Source of the DNA: an uncultured Microbacteriaceae bacterium
GTDB lineage: Bacteria > Actinomycetota > Actinomycetes > Actinomycetales > Microbacteriaceae
Assembly (NCBI GenBank): GCA_937872445.1
Contig: CALMSL010000101.1
Location: 1-64,000 of the forward strand
Direction: 5' to 3'
Length of the DNA: 64,000 bases
Shown: piece by piece, positions 27,271 through 39,363 of the stretch
How positions within the stretch are numbered: the first letter of the stretch is position 1
Layout: each line of letters begins with the position of its first letter
The notes under the pieces: model-generated
The model's database searches: none
What the model saw: only the letters and a program-made list of their open reading frames with translations
Told to the model about the DNA's origin: nothing
Made by a program: the position numbers and the translations under genes

Positions 27271-28094
27271 GTCCCGGTGCCTCCTATCGGCTTGTGAAGC
27301 GCCTCGCGGCGGTGGCGCCACAGGCCAAGTCTGCCCGGGCTTTCTGCGAGCTTAGGGCCACCGACCCACGACGTGACGATGCGGATGCCATGTACCGCGC
27401 CCAGGGCCCACACCTCGGCACCGTCGAGATCGGCCGGAGTCGCCCGCTCCCGGTGGGTCTCCACGCCGAGCGCGGCCGCCATCGCGAACAGACTCCGCGC
27501 TGTGACGCTGTCGACGCGCTCGAACTCGCGCGCATCCTCGGCCAGCGGGGGCGCGCAGAGGACGTCTCCGCGCCACCACACAAGGGCGCTCGTCGTCCCG
27601 TCCACGATGAATCCGTCGCTTGTGAGGATGACCGCATCGTCAGCGCCGAGACGCCGAGCCCGGGTGCGAGCGGACAGCAGCGCGTCGACATCCGGCCCCT
27701 TGATCCCCGGCGCTTTACGCGGATCCGGCCGACCGAGGGTGGCGAGGACTGCTGAACGCGCCAGCTCTGGCGCGGGCCTGTGCCGGAACACAAGGTGGGC
27801 AGCGCCATCCTTCGACTGCAGTTCGAGGCGGGGAAACCAGTTGCCGTCCGCCGGTACGAGCGCGAGTGCGGCGTCCCAAAACGCCTCGAGGTCGAGTGCG
27901 GCGAAACCGTCCAGGTCATTCCCGCGCTGCCGGGCGGCTTCGAAAAATCGGCTCTCGTGAAGCTCGCGGGCGAAAATTCGCCCGTGCGTGACGAGAAACG
28001 AGTCCATCGCTTCGACTCGATATTCGCCGGGGTCGCAATAGTCGAGAGCGGCAAACGCGCCACCGACCCAGCGGTACAGCGCGTCGTTGCTCAT
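27267..28094 (-). CDS. pabC: Aminotransferase class IV, 4-amino-4-deoxychorismate lyase-like
   Basis: 275 residues. The fold-type IV PLP enzyme is recognised by the Lys region APGIKGPDVDALL (about residues 143-155) and SDGFIVDGTTSALVWW, where the usual Glu before the cofactor-binding turn is Asp. Placed divergently from the pabB-like gene, it most likely releases p-aminobenzoate from aminodeoxychorismate for folate. It could also be a branched-chain or D-amino-acid aminotransferase, but context favours PabC. ATG 28094 is 11 bases from the pabB start and has TACCCT at leaderless spacing. Confidence 0.78.
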   Translation of the reverse strand: MSNDALYRWVGGAFAALDYCDPGEYRVEAMDSFLVTHGRIFARELHESRFFEAARQRGNDLDGFAALDLEAFWDAALALVPADGNWFPRLELQSKDGAAHLVFRHRPAPELARSAVLATLGRPDPRKAPGIKGPDVDALLSARTRARRLGADDAVILTSDGFIVDGTTSALVWWRGDVLCAPPLAEDAREFERVDSVTARSLFAMAAALGVETHRERATPADLDGAEVWALGAVHGIRIVTSWVGGPKLAESPGRLGLWRHRREALHKPIGGTGT

Positions 28095-28106
28095 AGAGTT
28101 AGGGTA
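28094..28106. promoter_or_regulatory. Overlapping divergent leaderless -10 elements (pabB/pabC)
   Basis: On the plus strand TAGAGT (28094-28099) is six bases before the pabB ATG. On the minus strand TACCCT (28106-28101) is six bases before the pabC ATG. The two start codons are only 11 bases apart, so each -10 box overlaps the first base of the other gene. Expression from the two sides may be mutually exclusive. Confidence 0.55.
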
Positions 28107-29491
28107 TGCGCCGCCGGGTGATCTCGACACACCTGGACTATTGGGTTGACCCCGCCGTGGCATTTCCCGCGCTGTGCGCGGGCGACGGTCCCGCATTCTG
28201 GCTGGATTCCGGTTTCGACGCGACGACCGGAATCAGTTGTATCGGCGCCGGCGGCCGCGTGGTCACCGCGTCGGGCGGCGGCGATGTCACGGAGTGGGCG
28301 ACGGGAATCAGGCACGGGCAAACGATCTTCGATTTCCTGCGTCAGGAACAGGCCGGCGGTGCGTGCGACTCGGGTGGCGTGGTGCCGTTCCCGCTGGGCT
28401 GGGTGGGGTGGCTCGGCTATGAAAACCACGGGGCAACCCTGGGCACGGAGGGTGTGCGCGATTCGCGGTATCCGGATGCCGCATTCCAGCGCGCTGACCG
28501 CGCGGTGGTGTTCGACCATGGAAACCAATCGGTGACGCTCGTCGCCCTCGCCTCGTCGTGGACCGGGGATGCCGCGGCCTGGCGCGATGAGACGGCGAGC
28601 ATGCTGGCTGCGCTGGCCGGCGCAGGGGAGAGGCCGCTGGACGAAGCGCCAACTCCGCAGCACGAACCTGAATGGTTCAACTCCGAGGACGAATACCTTG
28701 GCATGATTGTGGAGTGTCAGCGGCGTATCCGTGCGGGAGACGCGTACCAGCTGTGCCTCACCACCGAAATCAGCGCGAGAGTGCGCCCCGACCCGGTTGA
28801 CACGTATCTTCGGCTTCGGCGGCTGAGCCCCAGCCACCATGGCGGGTTCCTGCGGTGCGCGGGGGTGAGCCTCCTGAGTTCGTCTCCGGAGCAGTTCCTC
28901 ACGGTGACGCCGGGTCGCCAGGTGGAATCGAAACCGATCAAGGGAACCCGGAGGCGCGGCGCAACCAGGGAAGAAGACGATGCGCTTCGCCGCGAGCTTG
29001 TCGCGAGCGACAAGGAGCGGGCCGAAAACCTCATGATCGTCGACCTCGTGCGCAACGACCTGTCCCGCGTGTGCGCAGTGGGCTCCGTCACGGTGCCGCA
29101 CCTTCTGGAGGTGGAAAGTTACGCCCAGGTGCATCAGCTCGTGAGCACGGTGCGCGGCACGCTTTCGCACGGCAGGGATCCGATCGACGCGGTTCTCGCC
29201 TGCTTTCCTGCCGGGTCCATGACGGGAGCGCCGAAACTCAGCGCGGTGCAGATCCTCGACTCGCTCGAGCGGCGGGCGCGCGGCATCTACTCCGGGGCAT
29301 TCGGGTACTTCGGGTTTGACGGAAGCATCGATCTGGCCATGGTCATCCGGAGCATCGTGCTTGATGAGCGGGGAGTCACAATCGGCACGGGTGGCGGAAT
29401 CACGGCGCTGTCGGAACCGCAAGAGGAGCTCGAGGAAACCCGCATCAAAGCGCGTGCACTGCTGCGCGCGCTCGGATTGATACCCTTGTAA
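28106..29491 (+). CDS. pabB: Aminodeoxychorismate synthase component I
   Basis: 461 residues, chorismate-binding family. The motif KPIKGTRRRG near residue 277 carries the PIKGT signature that marks aminodeoxychorismate synthases (anthranilate synthases have PxAGT). DPIDAVLACFPAGSMTGAPKLSAVQILDSLE and GIYSGAFGYFGFDGSIDLAMVIRSI follow. With a glutamine amidotransferase (PabA/TrpG, not in this window) it makes 4-amino-4-deoxychorismate for folate. Divergent from pabC, which would do the next step. No ribosome site; a leaderless start is inferred. Confidence 0.9.
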   Translation: MRRRVISTHLDYWVDPAVAFPALCAGDGPAFWLDSGFDATTGISCIGAGGRVVTASGGGDVTEWATGIRHGQTIFDFLRQEQAGGACDSGGVVPFPLGWVGWLGYENHGATLGTEGVRDSRYPDAAFQRADRAVVFDHGNQSVTLVALASSWTGDAAAWRDETASMLAALAGAGERPLDEAPTPQHEPEWFNSEDEYLGMIVECQRRIRAGDAYQLCLTTEISARVRPDPVDTYLRLRRLSPSHHGGFLRCAGVSLLSSSPEQFLTVTPGRQVESKPIKGTRRRGATREEDDALRRELVASDKERAENLMIVDLVRNDLSRVCAVGSVTVPHLLEVESYAQVHQLVSTVRGTLSHGRDPIDAVLACFPAGSMTGAPKLSAVQILDSLERRARGIYSGAFGYFGFDGSIDLAMVIRSIVLDERGVTIGTGGGITALSEPQEELEETRIKARALLRALGLIPL

Positions 29492-29569
29492 CTCGGGTCT
29501 CGGCGTGCAACGGCGCGCCGAAGATCAATGGCGATCGCCCGCACACCTTCCGCACGAAGAGAGATTGCC

Positions 29570-32116
<2,547 letters not shown>

Positions 32117-32212
32117 CATCGGGATTTCGCGCTCTGCTCCCTCGCAGGTGACGTCGAGGCGCTCTGTGCACAGCCGGCTCGCGGCCGTCTCCCTGCCAGA
32201 TTGAGCCGCGAT

Positions 32213-32224
32213 TAGCATCGGCGC
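32213..32224 (+). promoter_or_regulatory. Leaderless -10 element
   Basis: TAGCAT at 32213-32218 is six bases before the comEA ATG, with no ribosome site. The 96 bases from the leuS stop hold nothing else recognisable. Confidence 0.5.
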
Positions 32225-32845
32225 ATGCCGCCACCCGACCCCCTCGCGGCCTCGCGCACCAGCCGATTCCGGGTGGGCATCGGGGCGGCGGTGGTGCTGC
32301 TCCTTGTGGGGGTGGGCGTTGCCGTGCTCGTGTCAGCGCTCAGTTCCAGAGCCGGAACCCGAGCCGTCATCGGGGCATCCGAGCCGAAGCAGAGCGCCAC
32401 TGCGTCACCGAGGTCGACGAACGCCATCATCTTCGTCCACATTCTCGGGGCGGTGTCGGCGCCGGGCCTGTACCAGCTCCACGACGGCGACAGGGCCATC
32501 GACGCGGTCGCCGCCGCTGGCGGGTTCACGGTTGACGCGGATCGTCGCCAGCTGAACCTTGCGCGCTTCCTCTCCGACGGCGAGCAAATCTACGTCCCCA
32601 CCGAAGGGGAAGTCGTCTCCGGGGCGCCAGGCGCTGGCGCCGCGACATCCGGCGGCAAGGTGAACCTGAATACGGCGGATTCCGCAGCACTCGAAACGCT
32701 CCCGCGGGTCGGACCCTCCCTGGCTGCCCGCATCATCGCGTGGCGCGAAGCGAATGGCCGATTCACCTCGATCGAGGATTTGATGAGCGTTTCCGGAATC
32801 GGGGAAAAAACGTTCGCCGGGCTGAAGGACCTCGTGACGATATGA
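32225..32845 (+). CDS. comEA: ComEA-family DNA-binding protein
   Basis: 206 residues. One membrane segment (about 17-40) anchors it, followed by an outside linker, a SLBB-like beta-grasp domain (FVHILGAVSAPGLYQLHDGDRAIDAVAAAGG) and a C-terminal helix-hairpin-helix pair VNLNTADSAALETLPRVGPSLAARIIAWREANGRF. ComEA binds double-stranded DNA at the cell surface for uptake. It overlaps comEC as ATGA, so the two are coupled. Pilus and other uptake genes are not in this window, so natural competence cannot be claimed. Confidence 0.92.
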   Translation: MPPPDPLAASRTSRFRVGIGAAVVLLLVGVGVAVLVSALSSRAGTRAVIGASEPKQSATASPRSTNAIIFVHILGAVSAPGLYQLHDGDRAIDAVAAAGGFTVDADRRQLNLARFLSDGEQIYVPTEGEVVSGAPGAGAATSGGKVNLNTADSAALETLPRVGPSLAARIIAWREANGRFTSIEDLMSVSGIGEKTFAGLKDLVTI

Positions 32846-35169
32846 GGATCGACGCCAGGCTCGCGGTCCCGGCGCTCCTCGGCTGGGTCGTGGTCGGCGT
32901 CCTCATCGCCGTCCCTGCGCTGCTGGTCCCGGCCGCCATCGGGCTGTGGTTGCTGGGCGCCGTGGCTGCGGCGGTGGCGGTGCTTCGTCCGAGTTTCCGT
33001 CTGGTTCTCTCGATGGTGACCGTCGCGGCGGCGGTCGCGGCCCTGCTCGTGACGAGCGCCGCGGCGCTGACCCTTGCCCGGGATCCGGAGCTCCTGCGCG
33101 ACGCGGCGGATCGCCACCGTTTCGTCGAACTCACCGCCGTGCTCGATGTCGATACGCGCTCAACGCCACCGCGCGCGCCGACATCCGTGACGATCACCAA
33201 TGCCGCGGTCGGCGAGCAGTCGGTCGGCCCAATCGCCATTCCCGCGCTCGTGTTCGGAAACCTGCCGAGGTCGGGTATCGGATCGACCGTGACGGTGGCC
33301 GGGACCATGGTGGGCGCGGAGGCGGGGGAGCGGGTTCGCTTCCTCGTTTTCGCGCGCGGAAGCCCCCACCTCGCGGCTGGGCCGCCGTGGTTTCTGGACT
33401 GGGCCAACGGGTTGAGACGGGGCTTCCAGCGTGCGGCGGCCGAGCTACCGGGCGACGGCGGAGCCCTGCTGCCGGGGCTCGCGATCGGCGACACGAGCGC
33501 GGTGAGCGACTCCCTCGATTCCGCCATGAAGGTCACCTCGCTCAGCCACCTGACCGCCGTTTCCGGTGCGAACTGCGCCGTCGTGGTGGGGCTCGTCCTG
33601 CTCGCGGCGGGCGGCATGGGCGCGACGCGACGAGTTCGGATTACCCTTTCGATCGCCACTCTGGTGAGTTTCGTCATTCTGGTCACGCCCAGTGCCAGCG
33701 TGCTCCGCGCGGCCGTCATGGCCGCGCTCGTCCTTTTCGCGATGGCGGCCGGCCGGCCGATTCGCGGGGTCGCCGTGCTCTCCGCCGCCGTCATCGCACT
33801 TCTTGCCGCCGATCCGTGGCTGTCGCGCGACTACGGCTTCATCCTCTCCGTTCTGGCCACGGCGGGCCTGCTCGTTCTGGCCGGACCGCTGTCCCAGGTG
33901 CTGTCGCGGTGGCTGCCTCTGCCGATGGCCGCTGTGATCTCGATTCCCCTTTCGGCCCAGCTGGCCTGCCAGCCTGTGCTGATCCTGCTCAACCCGGCGA
34001 TCCCGGTTTACGGTGTCATCGCGAACCTCCTGTCCGAGCCCGCCGCCCCCATCGCGACGGTTCTCGGCCTCCTCGGATGCGCCAGCCTGCCGATTTTCGA
34101 GCCGCTGGGCCGCGTGTTCACCTACCTTGCGTGGCTGCCGTCCGCATGGATTTCGGCGGTCGCGCGATTCTTCGCCACGGCGCCCGGTTCGCAGGCTCCG
34201 TGGCTCCCCGGCGCGATCGGCGTCACGGCGCTCGTGGTTGTCACGGGCATCCTGCTGGTCGTCCTGCTTCGGCCCCGTACGCGCTCAGCGCGAATCCTGG
34301 CGGGCACTCTCGCCGCCCTGTTCGCGTGCTATTCGGGTGCGGCGCTGGGTTCGAGCATCGGTCGCACGCTCGCCGTTCCCGCGAACTGGCAGATCGCCGC
34401 GTGCGATATCGGGCAAGGGGATGCGGTCCTGGTTCGCAGCCGGGGGGAGACCGCCCTCATCGACACCGGACCCAGTCCGAAACTTCTCACGGCGTGCCTG
34501 AATGAATTGGGTATCGTGCACATCGACCTGCTCGTGCTCAGCCACTACGATCTCGACCATGTCGGCGGCACCTCGGCCGTGTTCGGGCTCGTCGACCGCG
34601 CGATCGTCGGGCCGGTTTCCGATGCGAGCGACACGGCGCTGCGGGAATCGCTGGTCAGTTCCGGTGCGGTCGTCGACGAGGTAGCGCACGGGGCGAGCGG
34701 AGCGCTTGGGGAACTTCGCTGGCAGATCCTGTGGCCGCCCGCTCGCCTCGGCACCGTTGAACCCGGAAATCCCGCCAGCGTCACGATCCGGTTCGACGGA
34801 GTCGGCGAATGCCTCCTCGGCTGCCTGAGCGCGATTTTCCTTGGCGACCTCGGCAATGAGGCGCAATCGAGGCTGCTCGGCCTGACACATCCGTCGCCGG
34901 TGGATGTGGTCAAGGTCGCACACCACGGTTCCGCGGACCAGTGCGAGAGACTGTACGAGAGGCTGGACGCGACTGTCGGCATCATCGGGGTCGGCAGCGG
35001 GAACACCTACGGGCATCCGACCGACGCGCTGCTCGGCATGCTCAAACGCGCGGGAACAGCGGTCACTCGCACCGATCTGGAGGGGATGATCCTCCTGTCG
35101 CCCACACCGGCCGGTCCCGTGCAGGTGTGGACGGGACGTGCGCCGGCCCGCGACGTTGGCTCCCATTAG
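32842..35169 (+). CDS. comEC: ComEC/Rec2 DNA-uptake channel
   Basis: 775 residues. The middle is the Competence domain with many membrane helices (HLTAVSGANCAVVVGLVLL near residue 233 is the family signature), preceded by an OB-like outer domain. The C-terminal 250 residues form a metallo-beta-lactamase-type domain: DIGQGDAVLVRS, LSHYDLDHVGG near 570 and VAHHGSADQ near 692. It forms the inner-membrane channel that passes single-stranded DNA. The ATG overlaps the comEA stop. Confidence 0.92.
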   Translation: MRIDARLAVPALLGWVVVGVLIAVPALLVPAAIGLWLLGAVAAAVAVLRPSFRLVLSMVTVAAAVAALLVTSAAALTLARDPELLRDAADRHRFVELTAVLDVDTRSTPPRAPTSVTITNAAVGEQSVGPIAIPALVFGNLPRSGIGSTVTVAGTMVGAEAGERVRFLVFARGSPHLAAGPPWFLDWANGLRRGFQRAAAELPGDGGALLPGLAIGDTSAVSDSLDSAMKVTSLSHLTAVSGANCAVVVGLVLLAAGGMGATRRVRITLSIATLVSFVILVTPSASVLRAAVMAALVLFAMAAGRPIRGVAVLSAAVIALLAADPWLSRDYGFILSVLATAGLLVLAGPLSQVLSRWLPLPMAAVISIPLSAQLACQPVLILLNPAIPVYGVIANLLSEPAAPIATVLGLLGCASLPIFEPLGRVFTYLAWLPSAWISAVARFFATAPGSQAPWLPGAIGVTALVVVTGILLVVLLRPRTRSARILAGTLAALFACYSGAALGSSIGRTLAVPANWQIAACDIGQGDAVLVRSRGETALIDTGPSPKLLTACLNELGIVHIDLLVLSHYDLDHVGGTSAVFGLVDRAIVGPVSDASDTALRESLVSSGAVVDEVAHGASGALGELRWQILWPPARLGTVEPGNPASVTIRFDGVGECLLGCLSAIFLGDLGNEAQSRLLGLTHPSPVDVVKVAHHGSADQCERLYERLDATVGIIGVGSGNTYGHPTDALLGMLKRAGTAVTRTDLEGMILLSPTPAGPVQVWTGRAPARDVGSH

Positions 35170-35194
35170 GCTGGGGCCACGGAAGGAGGTGAGG

Positions 35195-36211
35195 GTGCGG
35201 ATGGCAGCGACGCGGACTCAGAAGATCCCCCAGTTGACCTGGGACAAGGTGCGCCCGGCACCGGTCATACTCGTGTCCGGGACCGAGAACTTTCTCGCCG
35301 ATCGCGCGATCGGGCTGCTGCGCGACATTCTCCGCGCCGAGGATGCGAGCCTCGAGGTGAGCGATATCGGCGCCGACGACTACGCGCCGGGAGAGTTGGC
35401 GACGCTCGCGAGCCCCTCGCTGTTCTCGGAACCGCGGATGATCAGGGTGACGGCCGTCGAAAAATGCACCGATGCCTTCCTGAGCGACGCTCTCGGCTAT
35501 CTGGAGGCGCCGGCGCCGGACTGCTATCTGGTCCTCAGGCATGCCGGCGGCGTCCGCGGCAAGAAACTTCTGGACGCCCTGAGGGGCGGGCTCGGCGGTG
35601 GCATCGAAATCGCCTGCCCCGACCTGAAGAAGGAGACGGATCGGTCCGATTTCGTGTTTGCCGAGTTCCGCGCGGCGGGCCGGAAAATCACGCCGGGCGC
35701 TGCGCGCGCCCTGGTTGGGGCGTTCTCCGGTGACATTGCCGAACTTGCCGGTGCGTGCCGCCAACTGCTCGCCGACACCGACGGGGACATTTCGGAAGCC
35801 ACGGTCGAGCGCTACTACGCCGGACGCGTGGAGACGAACGCGTTCCGCGTGGCCGACATCGCCATCGCCGGGCGACATGGCGAAGCTCTCGTGCTCCTCC
35901 GCCACGCCCTGGCCTCCGGCGCGGATCCCGTACCGATCGTGGCGGCATTCGCGAGCAAGCTCCGCACCATGGCGAAAATCTCCGGCTCCCGCGGCAGTTC
36001 GGGGCAACTCGCCCAGCAGTTTGGACTGGCACCGTGGCAGATCGACCGCGCCAGACGAGACCTTCGGGGGTGGACCGAGGATGGCCTCGCCCGGGGAATC
36101 AGCGTTCTGGCGGAAACGGACGCGCAGGTCAAAGGGGAGAGCCGGGATCCGGTGTTCGCGCTCGAGCGCATGGTGAACGTGGTGAGCGCGCGCGGCGCAG
36201 CCCCGCACTAG
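35195..36211 (+). CDS. holA: DNA polymerase III delta subunit
   Basis: 338 residues. It is part of the clamp loader that places the beta clamp on DNA. Evidence: VILVSGTENFLADRAIGLLR at the N-terminus, CYLVLRHAGGVRGKKLLDAL in the AAA+-like core, and the C-terminal collar segment KLRTMAKISGSRGSSGQLAQQFGLAPWQIDRARR. The start is set by AAGGAGG at 35183-35189, five bases before GTG 35195; ATG 35201 in frame is a close alternative. The gene begins 25 bases after comEC, an arrangement common in bacteria. Confidence 0.92.
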   Translation: MRMAATRTQKIPQLTWDKVRPAPVILVSGTENFLADRAIGLLRDILRAEDASLEVSDIGADDYAPGELATLASPSLFSEPRMIRVTAVEKCTDAFLSDALGYLEAPAPDCYLVLRHAGGVRGKKLLDALRGGLGGGIEIACPDLKKETDRSDFVFAEFRAAGRKITPGAARALVGAFSGDIAELAGACRQLLADTDGDISEATVERYYAGRVETNAFRVADIAIAGRHGEALVLLRHALASGADPVPIVAAFASKLRTMAKISGSRGSSGQLAQQFGLAPWQIDRARRDLRGWTEDGLARGISVLAETDAQVKGESRDPVFALERMVNVVSARGAAPH

Positions 36212-36239
36212 ACAGCGCGGGGGTGCTGCCGAGGCAATG

Positions 36240-36271
36240 AAAAACGCTCCCGCCACCGAAGTGGGGGAGCG
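36240..36271 (-). terminator. Intrinsic terminator of rpsT
   Basis: On the minus strand CGCTCCCCCAC pairs with GTGGCGGGAGCG (one bulged base) around a TTCG tetraloop and is followed by TTTTT. This is the strongest terminator in the window and lies 16 bases after the rpsT stop codon. Confidence 0.85.
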
Positions 36272-36287
36272 CCCATCCGTGTGACGC

Positions 36288-36548
36288 TTAGAGCGCCGCG
36301 ACCTGCTTCGCGATGGAGGACTTGCGGTTCGCGGCCTGGTTCTTGTGAAGCACACCCTTGCTCGCCGCCTTGTCGAGCTTCTTCGAAGCGATCACAAGCG
36401 AGGCGGTTGCCGCCTTCTTGTCGCCGGAGGAGATTGCTTCGCGGGTAGCGCGGATCGCGGACTTGACCTCGCTCTTGATGGCCTTATTCCGTTCGGTCGC
36501 CTTGCGGTTGGTGCCGATGCGCTTGATCTGCGACTTGATGTTTGCCAC
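36288..36548 (-). CDS. rpsT: 30S ribosomal protein S20
   Basis: 86 residues, Lys/Arg/Ala-rich helical protein beginning [22 protein letters not shown], the S20 signature. It binds 16S rRNA early in 30S assembly. GTG start with AAAGGT five bases upstream. It sits alone on the minus strand between holA and lepA, with its own promoter (36667-36695) and terminator. A leader of about 110 bases separates promoter and start; S20 is autoregulated in other bacteria, and this leader could serve that, but no motif is assigned. Confidence 0.97.
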   Translation of the reverse strand: MANIKSQIKRIGTNRKATERNKAIKSEVKSAIRATREAISSGDKKAATASLVIASKKLDKAASKGVLHKNQAANRKSSIAKQVAAL

Positions 36549-36666
36549 GGTGAACCTTTTCGTTGTTGTTGAACAGTCTGAGTCACGGCCGAGTGGCCGG
36601 GAGAGTCATGGTGGGAGCGTTTCGCGAATCCTCACATGGGGAGTCGCACGCGGGCCAAGAGGTAAC

Positions 36667-36695
36667 TTTATCAGACCAGCGCCGGTTTTAGGCAA
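36667..36695 (-). promoter_or_regulatory. rpsT promoter
   Basis: Minus-strand TTGCCT (36695-36690) and GATAAA (36672-36667) are separated by exactly 17 bases, a good sigma-70-type match for a ribosomal protein gene. The rest of the 277-base gap between rpsT and lepA holds no gene. Confidence 0.65.
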
Positions 36696-36825
36696 TCCTT
36701 TCGGCCGTCGCGCACGGGCCGTCCCGTTTGGGTCCAACCGTGTCCGGTGCCGGACGGTGGGAATCCACTCAGGCCCGGTCGTGGGAGAATTGTGCAACCC
36801 CTTTTCGCAACCATCGAAGGAACGC

Positions 36826-38691
36826 GTGACACCGAAATCACTGAAGGCGCTTGAGCCGTCGGCGACCGATCCTGCGTTCATCCGCAACTTCTGCATCATC
36901 GCGCACATCGACCACGGCAAGTCGACGCTGGCCGACCGGATGCTGCAGATCACGGGCGTCGTGAGCGACCGCGACATGCGCGCCCAATACCTCGATCGCA
37001 TGGACATCGAGCGTGAGCGCGGCATCACGATCAAGAGCCAGGCCGTTCGGATGCCGTGGTCGTCGACCACGGGCGAGGGCAAGCCGCAAACCTACGCGCT
37101 CAACATGATCGACACCCCCGGACACGTGGACTTCACTTACGAAGTGTCGCGGAGCCTCGCCGCGTGCGAGGGGGCGATTCTGCTCGTGGACGCAGCCCAG
37201 GGGATCGAAGCGCAAACCCTCGCGAACCTCTACCTCGCGCTCGACAACGATCTGGAGATCATCCCGGTACTCAACAAGATCGACCTTCCGGCCGCCGACC
37301 CGGAACGATTTGCGAAGGAGCTCGCCGGGTTGATCGGCGGGGACCCCGACGACGTCCTGAGGGTGAGCGGCAAGACCGGCGCGGGGGTGGAGGAACTTCT
37401 CGATCGGGTGATCGAGCGCATTCCGGCTCCGAAGGGCGACCCCGATGCGCCCGCGCGGGCGATGATTTTCGACTCCGTGTACGACAGTTACCGCGGGGTG
37501 GTGACATATGTCCGCATGATTGACGGTTCGCTGTCGCCGCGGGAGCGCATCCAGATGATGTCGACGCGGGCGATCCACGAGCTGCTGGAGATCGGGGTGA
37601 GTTCCCCCGAGCCGGTTCCCACGAAGGGGCTCGGCGTCGGCGAGGTTGGTTACCTGATCACCGGCGTGAAGGATGTGCGACAGTCGAAGGTCGGAGACAC
37701 GGTGACGACGGCGGCCAAGCCGGCGGCGGACGCGCTACCCGGGTACACCGAGCCGAAGCCGATGGTGTTCTCCGGGCTGTACCCGATCGACGGCAGCGAC
37801 TATCCCGACCTGCGGGATGCGCTGGACAAACTCAAGCTCTCGGATGCCGCGCTCGTGTACGAGCCGGAGACGTCCGTCGCGCTCGGATTCGGATTCCGTT
37901 GCGGATTCCTGGGGCTACTACATCTGGAGATCGTGACGGAACGGCTCGAACGCGAGTTCGGGCTCGACCTCATCACGACCGCCCCGTCCGTGATTTACCA
38001 GGTCACAAGCGACGACGGAAAGTCAGTGACGGTCACCAACCCGAGCGAATTTCCCGGCGGAAAGATTGCGAGCGTGAGCGAGCCGGTCGTGAAGGCGTCC
38101 ATTCTCGCGCCGAAGGATTATGTCGGAACCATCATGGAACTGTGCCAGGGTCGGCGCGGAACCATGCTCGGAATGGAATATCTCGGTGAGGATCGGGTGG
38201 AACTGCACTACACGATTCCGCTGGGCGAGATTGTGTTCGATTTTTTCGACCAGCTCAAAAGCCGGACCCAGGGCTACGGAAGCCTCGACTACGAACCGCA
38301 CGGCGAGGCGGAGGCGGACCTCGTGAAGGTGGACATCCTGCTTCAGGGGGAGCAGGTCGACGCGTTCAGCGCGATTGTGCACCGCGACAAGGCGTACGCG
38401 TACGGCGTGCTCATGACCGGGCGACTGCGGGAGCTCATTCCCCGGCAGCAGTTCGAGGTGCCGATCCAGGCGGCGATCGGTTCGCGCATCATCGCACGCG
38501 AGAGCATCCGCGCGATGCGCAAGGACGTGCTGGCGAAGTGTTACGGCGGGGATATCACGCGCAAGCGAAAATTGCTGGAAAAGCAGAAGGAGGGGAAGAA
38601 ACGCATGAAAATGGTCGGCCGCGTCGAAGTTCCCCAGGAAGCGTTCATCGCCGCACTGTCCGGGGATACGGAGAAGAAGGACAAGAAGTGA
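36826..38691 (+). CDS. lepA: Elongation factor 4 (LepA)
   Basis: 621 residues, usual length. Ribosome-associated GTPase with G1 [15 protein letters not shown]3 DTPGHVDF, G4 NKID and the LepA-specific C-terminal domain ending [20 protein letters not shown]. It helps 30S biogenesis and translation under ionic stress. GTG 36826 follows a GAAGGA ribosome site; the frame is open for another 468 bases upstream, but that stretch covers the rpsT leader and promoter and has no LepA likeness. Its stop overlaps the DUF1990 start by one base. Confidence 0.97.
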   Translation: MTPKSLKALEPSATDPAFIRNFCIIAHIDHGKSTLADRMLQITGVVSDRDMRAQYLDRMDIERERGITIKSQAVRMPWSSTTGEGKPQTYALNMIDTPGHVDFTYEVSRSLAACEGAILLVDAAQGIEAQTLANLYLALDNDLEIIPVLNKIDLPAADPERFAKELAGLIGGDPDDVLRVSGKTGAGVEELLDRVIERIPAPKGDPDAPARAMIFDSVYDSYRGVVTYVRMIDGSLSPRERIQMMSTRAIHELLEIGVSSPEPVPTKGLGVGEVGYLITGVKDVRQSKVGDTVTTAAKPAADALPGYTEPKPMVFSGLYPIDGSDYPDLRDALDKLKLSDAALVYEPETSVALGFGFRCGFLGLLHLEIVTERLEREFGLDLITTAPSVIYQVTSDDGKSVTVTNPSEFPGGKIASVSEPVVKASILAPKDYVGTIMELCQGRRGTMLGMEYLGEDRVELHYTIPLGEIVFDFFDQLKSRTQGYGSLDYEPHGEAEADLVKVDILLQGEQVDAFSAIVHRDKAYAYGVLMTGRLRELIPRQQFEVPIQAAIGSRIIARESIRAMRKDVLAKCYGGDITRKRKLLEKQKEGKKRMKMVGRVEVPQEAFIAALSGDTEKKDKK

Positions 38692-39344
38692 TGTCCGGGA
38701 TATCCCCGTGGCAGCAAACCGTCACCTACGGCGCGGTCGGTGGGACGAAAGCCGCCGACCTCCTGTCGTTTCCGCCGGCCGGATTTCGCCCCTTCGAGAG
38801 GCGATCCCGGATCGGGCATGGTGTCGTGCGATGGGAGCATGCCTGCCAGGCGGTCATGTCGTGGGGTGTTCAGCGCCACAGCGGGATGGACGTGCAGCTG
38901 CAGGACACGCCCGGCGAGGTGATCGAGGGAACATACACTCCGATCGTGTACGACGGAAGCGGATCCCCGATTGCGCCGGAAACGGCAGAAAGCGACGAAG
39001 TCGTGTACGGTGCGGAAGGGCAACCGCTGATCGCACCCGGAGACACGGCGACTCTGGTTCTGCCGATCTGGCCGGTGCGATTCCGCGCGCCGTGCCGGGT
39101 CATCTATGTCATCGACGAGCCGAATCGCAAAGGTTTCGCCTACGGAACGCTGCCCGGGCACCCCGAGATGGGCGAGGAAGCCTTTATCGTCGACCGCACG
39201 GACGACGGTTCGGTGTGGCTGACGATTCGCTCCTTCTCCAGGCCGTCAGCGTGGCACTGGTGGGCGGTGTACCCGATTCTGCGCCTCGTGCAGGCCGCGA
39301 TCACTCGCCGGTACTTTCGGTCGCTCTCCGACCCGCTCACCTGA
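38691..39344 (+). CDS. DUF1990 family protein
   Basis: 217 residues, DUF1990 family of unknown function. Recognisable parts: TYGAVGGTKAADLLSFPPAGFRPFERRSRIGHG at the N-terminus, VIYVIDEPNRKGFAYGTLPGHPEMGEEAF in the middle and SRPSAWHWWAVYPILRLVQAAITRRY at the end. It is likely soluble and beta-rich. The ATG at 38691 overlaps the lepA stop (TGATG); GTG 38688 is an equally placed alternative. Coupling to lepA is clear, but a functional link is not known. Confidence 0.88.
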   Translation: MSGISPWQQTVTYGAVGGTKAADLLSFPPAGFRPFERRSRIGHGVVRWEHACQAVMSWGVQRHSGMDVQLQDTPGEVIEGTYTPIVYDGSGSPIAPETAESDEVVYGAEGQPLIAPGDTATLVLPIWPVRFRAPCRVIYVIDEPNRKGFAYGTLPGHPEMGEEAFIVDRTDDGSVWLTIRSFSRPSAWHWWAVYPILRLVQAAITRRYFRSLSDPLT

Positions 39345-39351
39345 ACTGCGC

Positions 39352-39363
39352 GAGAATGCGCTA
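39352..39363 (+). promoter_or_regulatory. Leaderless -10 element
   Basis: GAGAAT at 39352-39357 is six bases before the hemW ATG. It keeps the A and T positions of a -10 box though the first base is G. No ribosome site is present. Confidence 0.35.

Noticed and set aside
29492-29569. T-box leader before leuS
   Set aside because: The gap is 78 bases, too short, and shows no T-box sequence or specifier structure. The same holds for the 126 bases before glyS.
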